Positions 5,436 through 6,479 of a stretch of 6,479 nucleotides of DNA are shown here, in pieces (position 1 is the stretch's first letter; each line of letters starts with the position of its first letter). Where the stretch lies: assembly GCA_045614825.1 (NCBI GenBank), contig JAZLDO010000175.1, positions 1-6,479 of the forward strand, written 5' to 3'. The DNA comes from Aphodosoma sp045614825. Its GTDB lineage: Bacteria > Bacteroidota > Bacteroidia > Bacteroidales > Paludibacteraceae. The translations under genes and the position numbers were made by a program. The notes beneath the pieces are model-generated. The model did not search any database, was not told the origin of the DNA, and saw only the letters and a program-made list of their open reading frames with translations.

Positions 5436-6479
5436 ATGACAAATCTAGATTTATCTAAGTATGGCATCAATGGTGCGGTTGAAATTCTCCACAACCCATC
5501 TTACGATGTACTCTTTGCTGAAGAAACAAAACCAGAACTCGAAGGCTTCGACCGTGGTCAAGTTACTGAACTCGGCGCTGTTAACGTTATGACAGGTGTT
5601 TACACAGGTCGTTCTCCTAAAGACAAATTCTTTGTAATGGACGAAGTGAGCAAAAACACTGTATGGTGGACTTCTGACGAATACAAAAACGACAACAAAC
5701 CTGTTACAGAAGAAGCTTGGAAATCACTCAAAGAAATCGCTGTTAAAGAACTTTCAGGCAAAAAATTATATGTAGTTGATACTTTCTGTGGTGCTAACGC
5801 TAACTCTCGTCTTAAAGTACGTTTCATCATGGAAGTGGCATGGCAAGCTCACTTCGTGACTAACATGTTCATCCGCCCAACTGCTGAAGAACTCGCTAAC
5901 TACGGCGAACCTGACTTCGTTGTATTCAACGCTTCTAAAGCTAAAGTTGAAAACTACAAAGAACTCGGCCTCAACTCTGAAACCGCTGTAGTATTCAACC
6001 TCACAAGCCGCGAACAAGTTATCATCAACACTTGGTATGGTGGTGAAATGAAAAAAGGTATGTTCTCTATCATGAACTACCTCCTCCCACTCCGTGGCAT
6101 GGCTTCTATGCACTGCTCAGCTAACACTAACGAAAAAGGCGAAACTGCTATCTTCTTCGGTCTTTCTGGTACTGGTAAAACTACTCTCTCAACTGACCCT
6201 AAACGTCAACTTATCGGTGACGACGAACACGGTTGGGACGACGAAGGTATCTTCAACTTCGAAGGTGGTTGCTATGCTAAAGTTATCAACCTCGACAAAG
6301 AGAGCGAACCTGATATCTACAACGCTATCCGTCGCGACGCTCTCCTCGAAAACGTTACAGTTGACGCTGAAGGCAAAATCGACTTCGCTGATAAGAGCGT
6401 AACTGAAAATACTCGCGTTTCTTACCCAATTCACCACATCAACAACATCCAACCAGGATCTAAAGCTCCTGCTGCTAAG
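5436..6479 (+). CDS. pckA: Phosphoenolpyruvate carboxykinase (ATP-dependent), 3' end beyond the window
   Basis: PckA interconverts oxaloacetate plus ATP and phosphoenolpyruvate plus CO2 plus ADP in the cytoplasm. In Bacteroidales it commonly runs towards oxaloacetate, feeding succinate fermentation. The frame is open from the ATG at 5436 to the last base, 348 codons of a usual length of about 535, so roughly the last third is missing and no stop is seen. Visible motifs are GVYTGRSPKDKF (54-65), TWYGGEMKKGMFS (199-211), MHCSAN (225-230), the P-loop GLSGTGKTTLS (242-252) and LIGDDEHGW (259-267). Residues matching E. coli R65, Y207, K213, H232, K254, D269 and R333 are R59, Y201, K207, H226, K248, D263 and R327, all at a constant offset of six, so the enzyme should be active. 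Codon use is strongly biased (GCT, AAC, GAA, CTC, GGT), unlike the AT-rich kinase gene, which suggests high expression. Confidence 0.97.
   Translation, partial: MTNLDLSKYGINGAVEILHNPSYDVLFAEETKPELEGFDRGQVTELGAVNVMTGVYTGRSPKDKFFVMDEVSKNTVWWTSDEYKNDNKPVTEEAWKSLKEIAVKELSGKKLYVVDTFCGANANSRLKVRFIMEVAWQAHFVTNMFIRPTAEELANYGEPDFVVFNASKAKVENYKELGLNSETAVVFNLTSREQVIINTWYGGEMKKGMFSIMNYLLPLRGMASMHCSANTNEKGETAIFFGLSGTGKTTLSTDPKRQLIGDDEHGWDDEGIFNFEGGCYAKVINLDKESEPDIYNAIRRDALLENVTVDAEGKIDFADKSVTENTRVSYPIHHINNIQPGSKAPAAK

Noticed and set aside
5600..6452. Several open frames of 76-115 codons on both strands inside pckA
   Set aside because: They are products of the strong codon bias of pckA, overlap an unbroken conserved enzyme, and show low-complexity composition.

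Overview
The window looks like chromosomal DNA of an anaerobic member of the Bacteroidales (phylum Bacteroidota). Three things point there: the two-component pair closely resembles RprX/RprY of Bacteroides, the phosphoenolpyruvate carboxykinase is of the Bacteroides type, and several promoters fit the Bacteroidetes consensus (TTTG, about 19-nt gap, TAnnTTTG). Start codons have A-rich leaders and no clear Shine-Dalgarno sequence. I cannot name the genus. I see no phage, insertion sequence, CRISPR array, tRNA or rRNA.

Layout. Positions 1-140 (minus) hold the N-terminus of a probable CorA-like divalent-cation transporter, cut by the window edge. A 275-nt AT-rich gap follows, with repeated AAGTACA words and a long imperfect hairpin. 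Positions 416-1201 (minus) are rsmA/ksgA, the 16S rRNA dimethyladenosine methyltransferase. The divergent gap 1202-1345 is made largely of short repeats: six heptamers starting with GTC, then four degenerate ATTGTGC heptamers, then a tandem 11-mer. A consensus promoter for the rightward genes is embedded in it. Two membrane proteins follow on the plus strand, a GtrA-family protein (1346-1858) and a lysylphosphatidylglycerol-synthase-like (flippase-like) protein (1855-2799). They are joined by an ATGA overlap. After a terminator-like hairpin and a palindrome over a promoter come a sensor histidine kinase (2981-4504, RprX-like) and its OmpR-class regulator (4573-5259, RprY-like). The 68 nt between them form a heptamer-derived hairpin. 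Last is pckA (5436 to the window end, 348 codons, incomplete), with strongly biased codon use suggesting high expression.

How the genes fit together. rsmA and the cation transporter are housekeeping genes. The GtrA/flippase-like pair probably handles polyprenyl- or lipid-linked envelope intermediates, but no glycosyltransferase is in view to fix its substrate. RprX-RprY form a complete envelope-sensing phosphorelay. PckA links glycolytic phosphoenolpyruvate to oxaloacetate, the CO2-fixing entry to succinate fermentation in these bacteria.

No gene here is clearly a new system. The least explained signals are non-coding: degenerate heptamer repeats of three sequences in two gaps (one overlapping a promoter, one forming a hairpin between kinase and regulator), and the structured, repeat-bearing gap downstream of rsmA.
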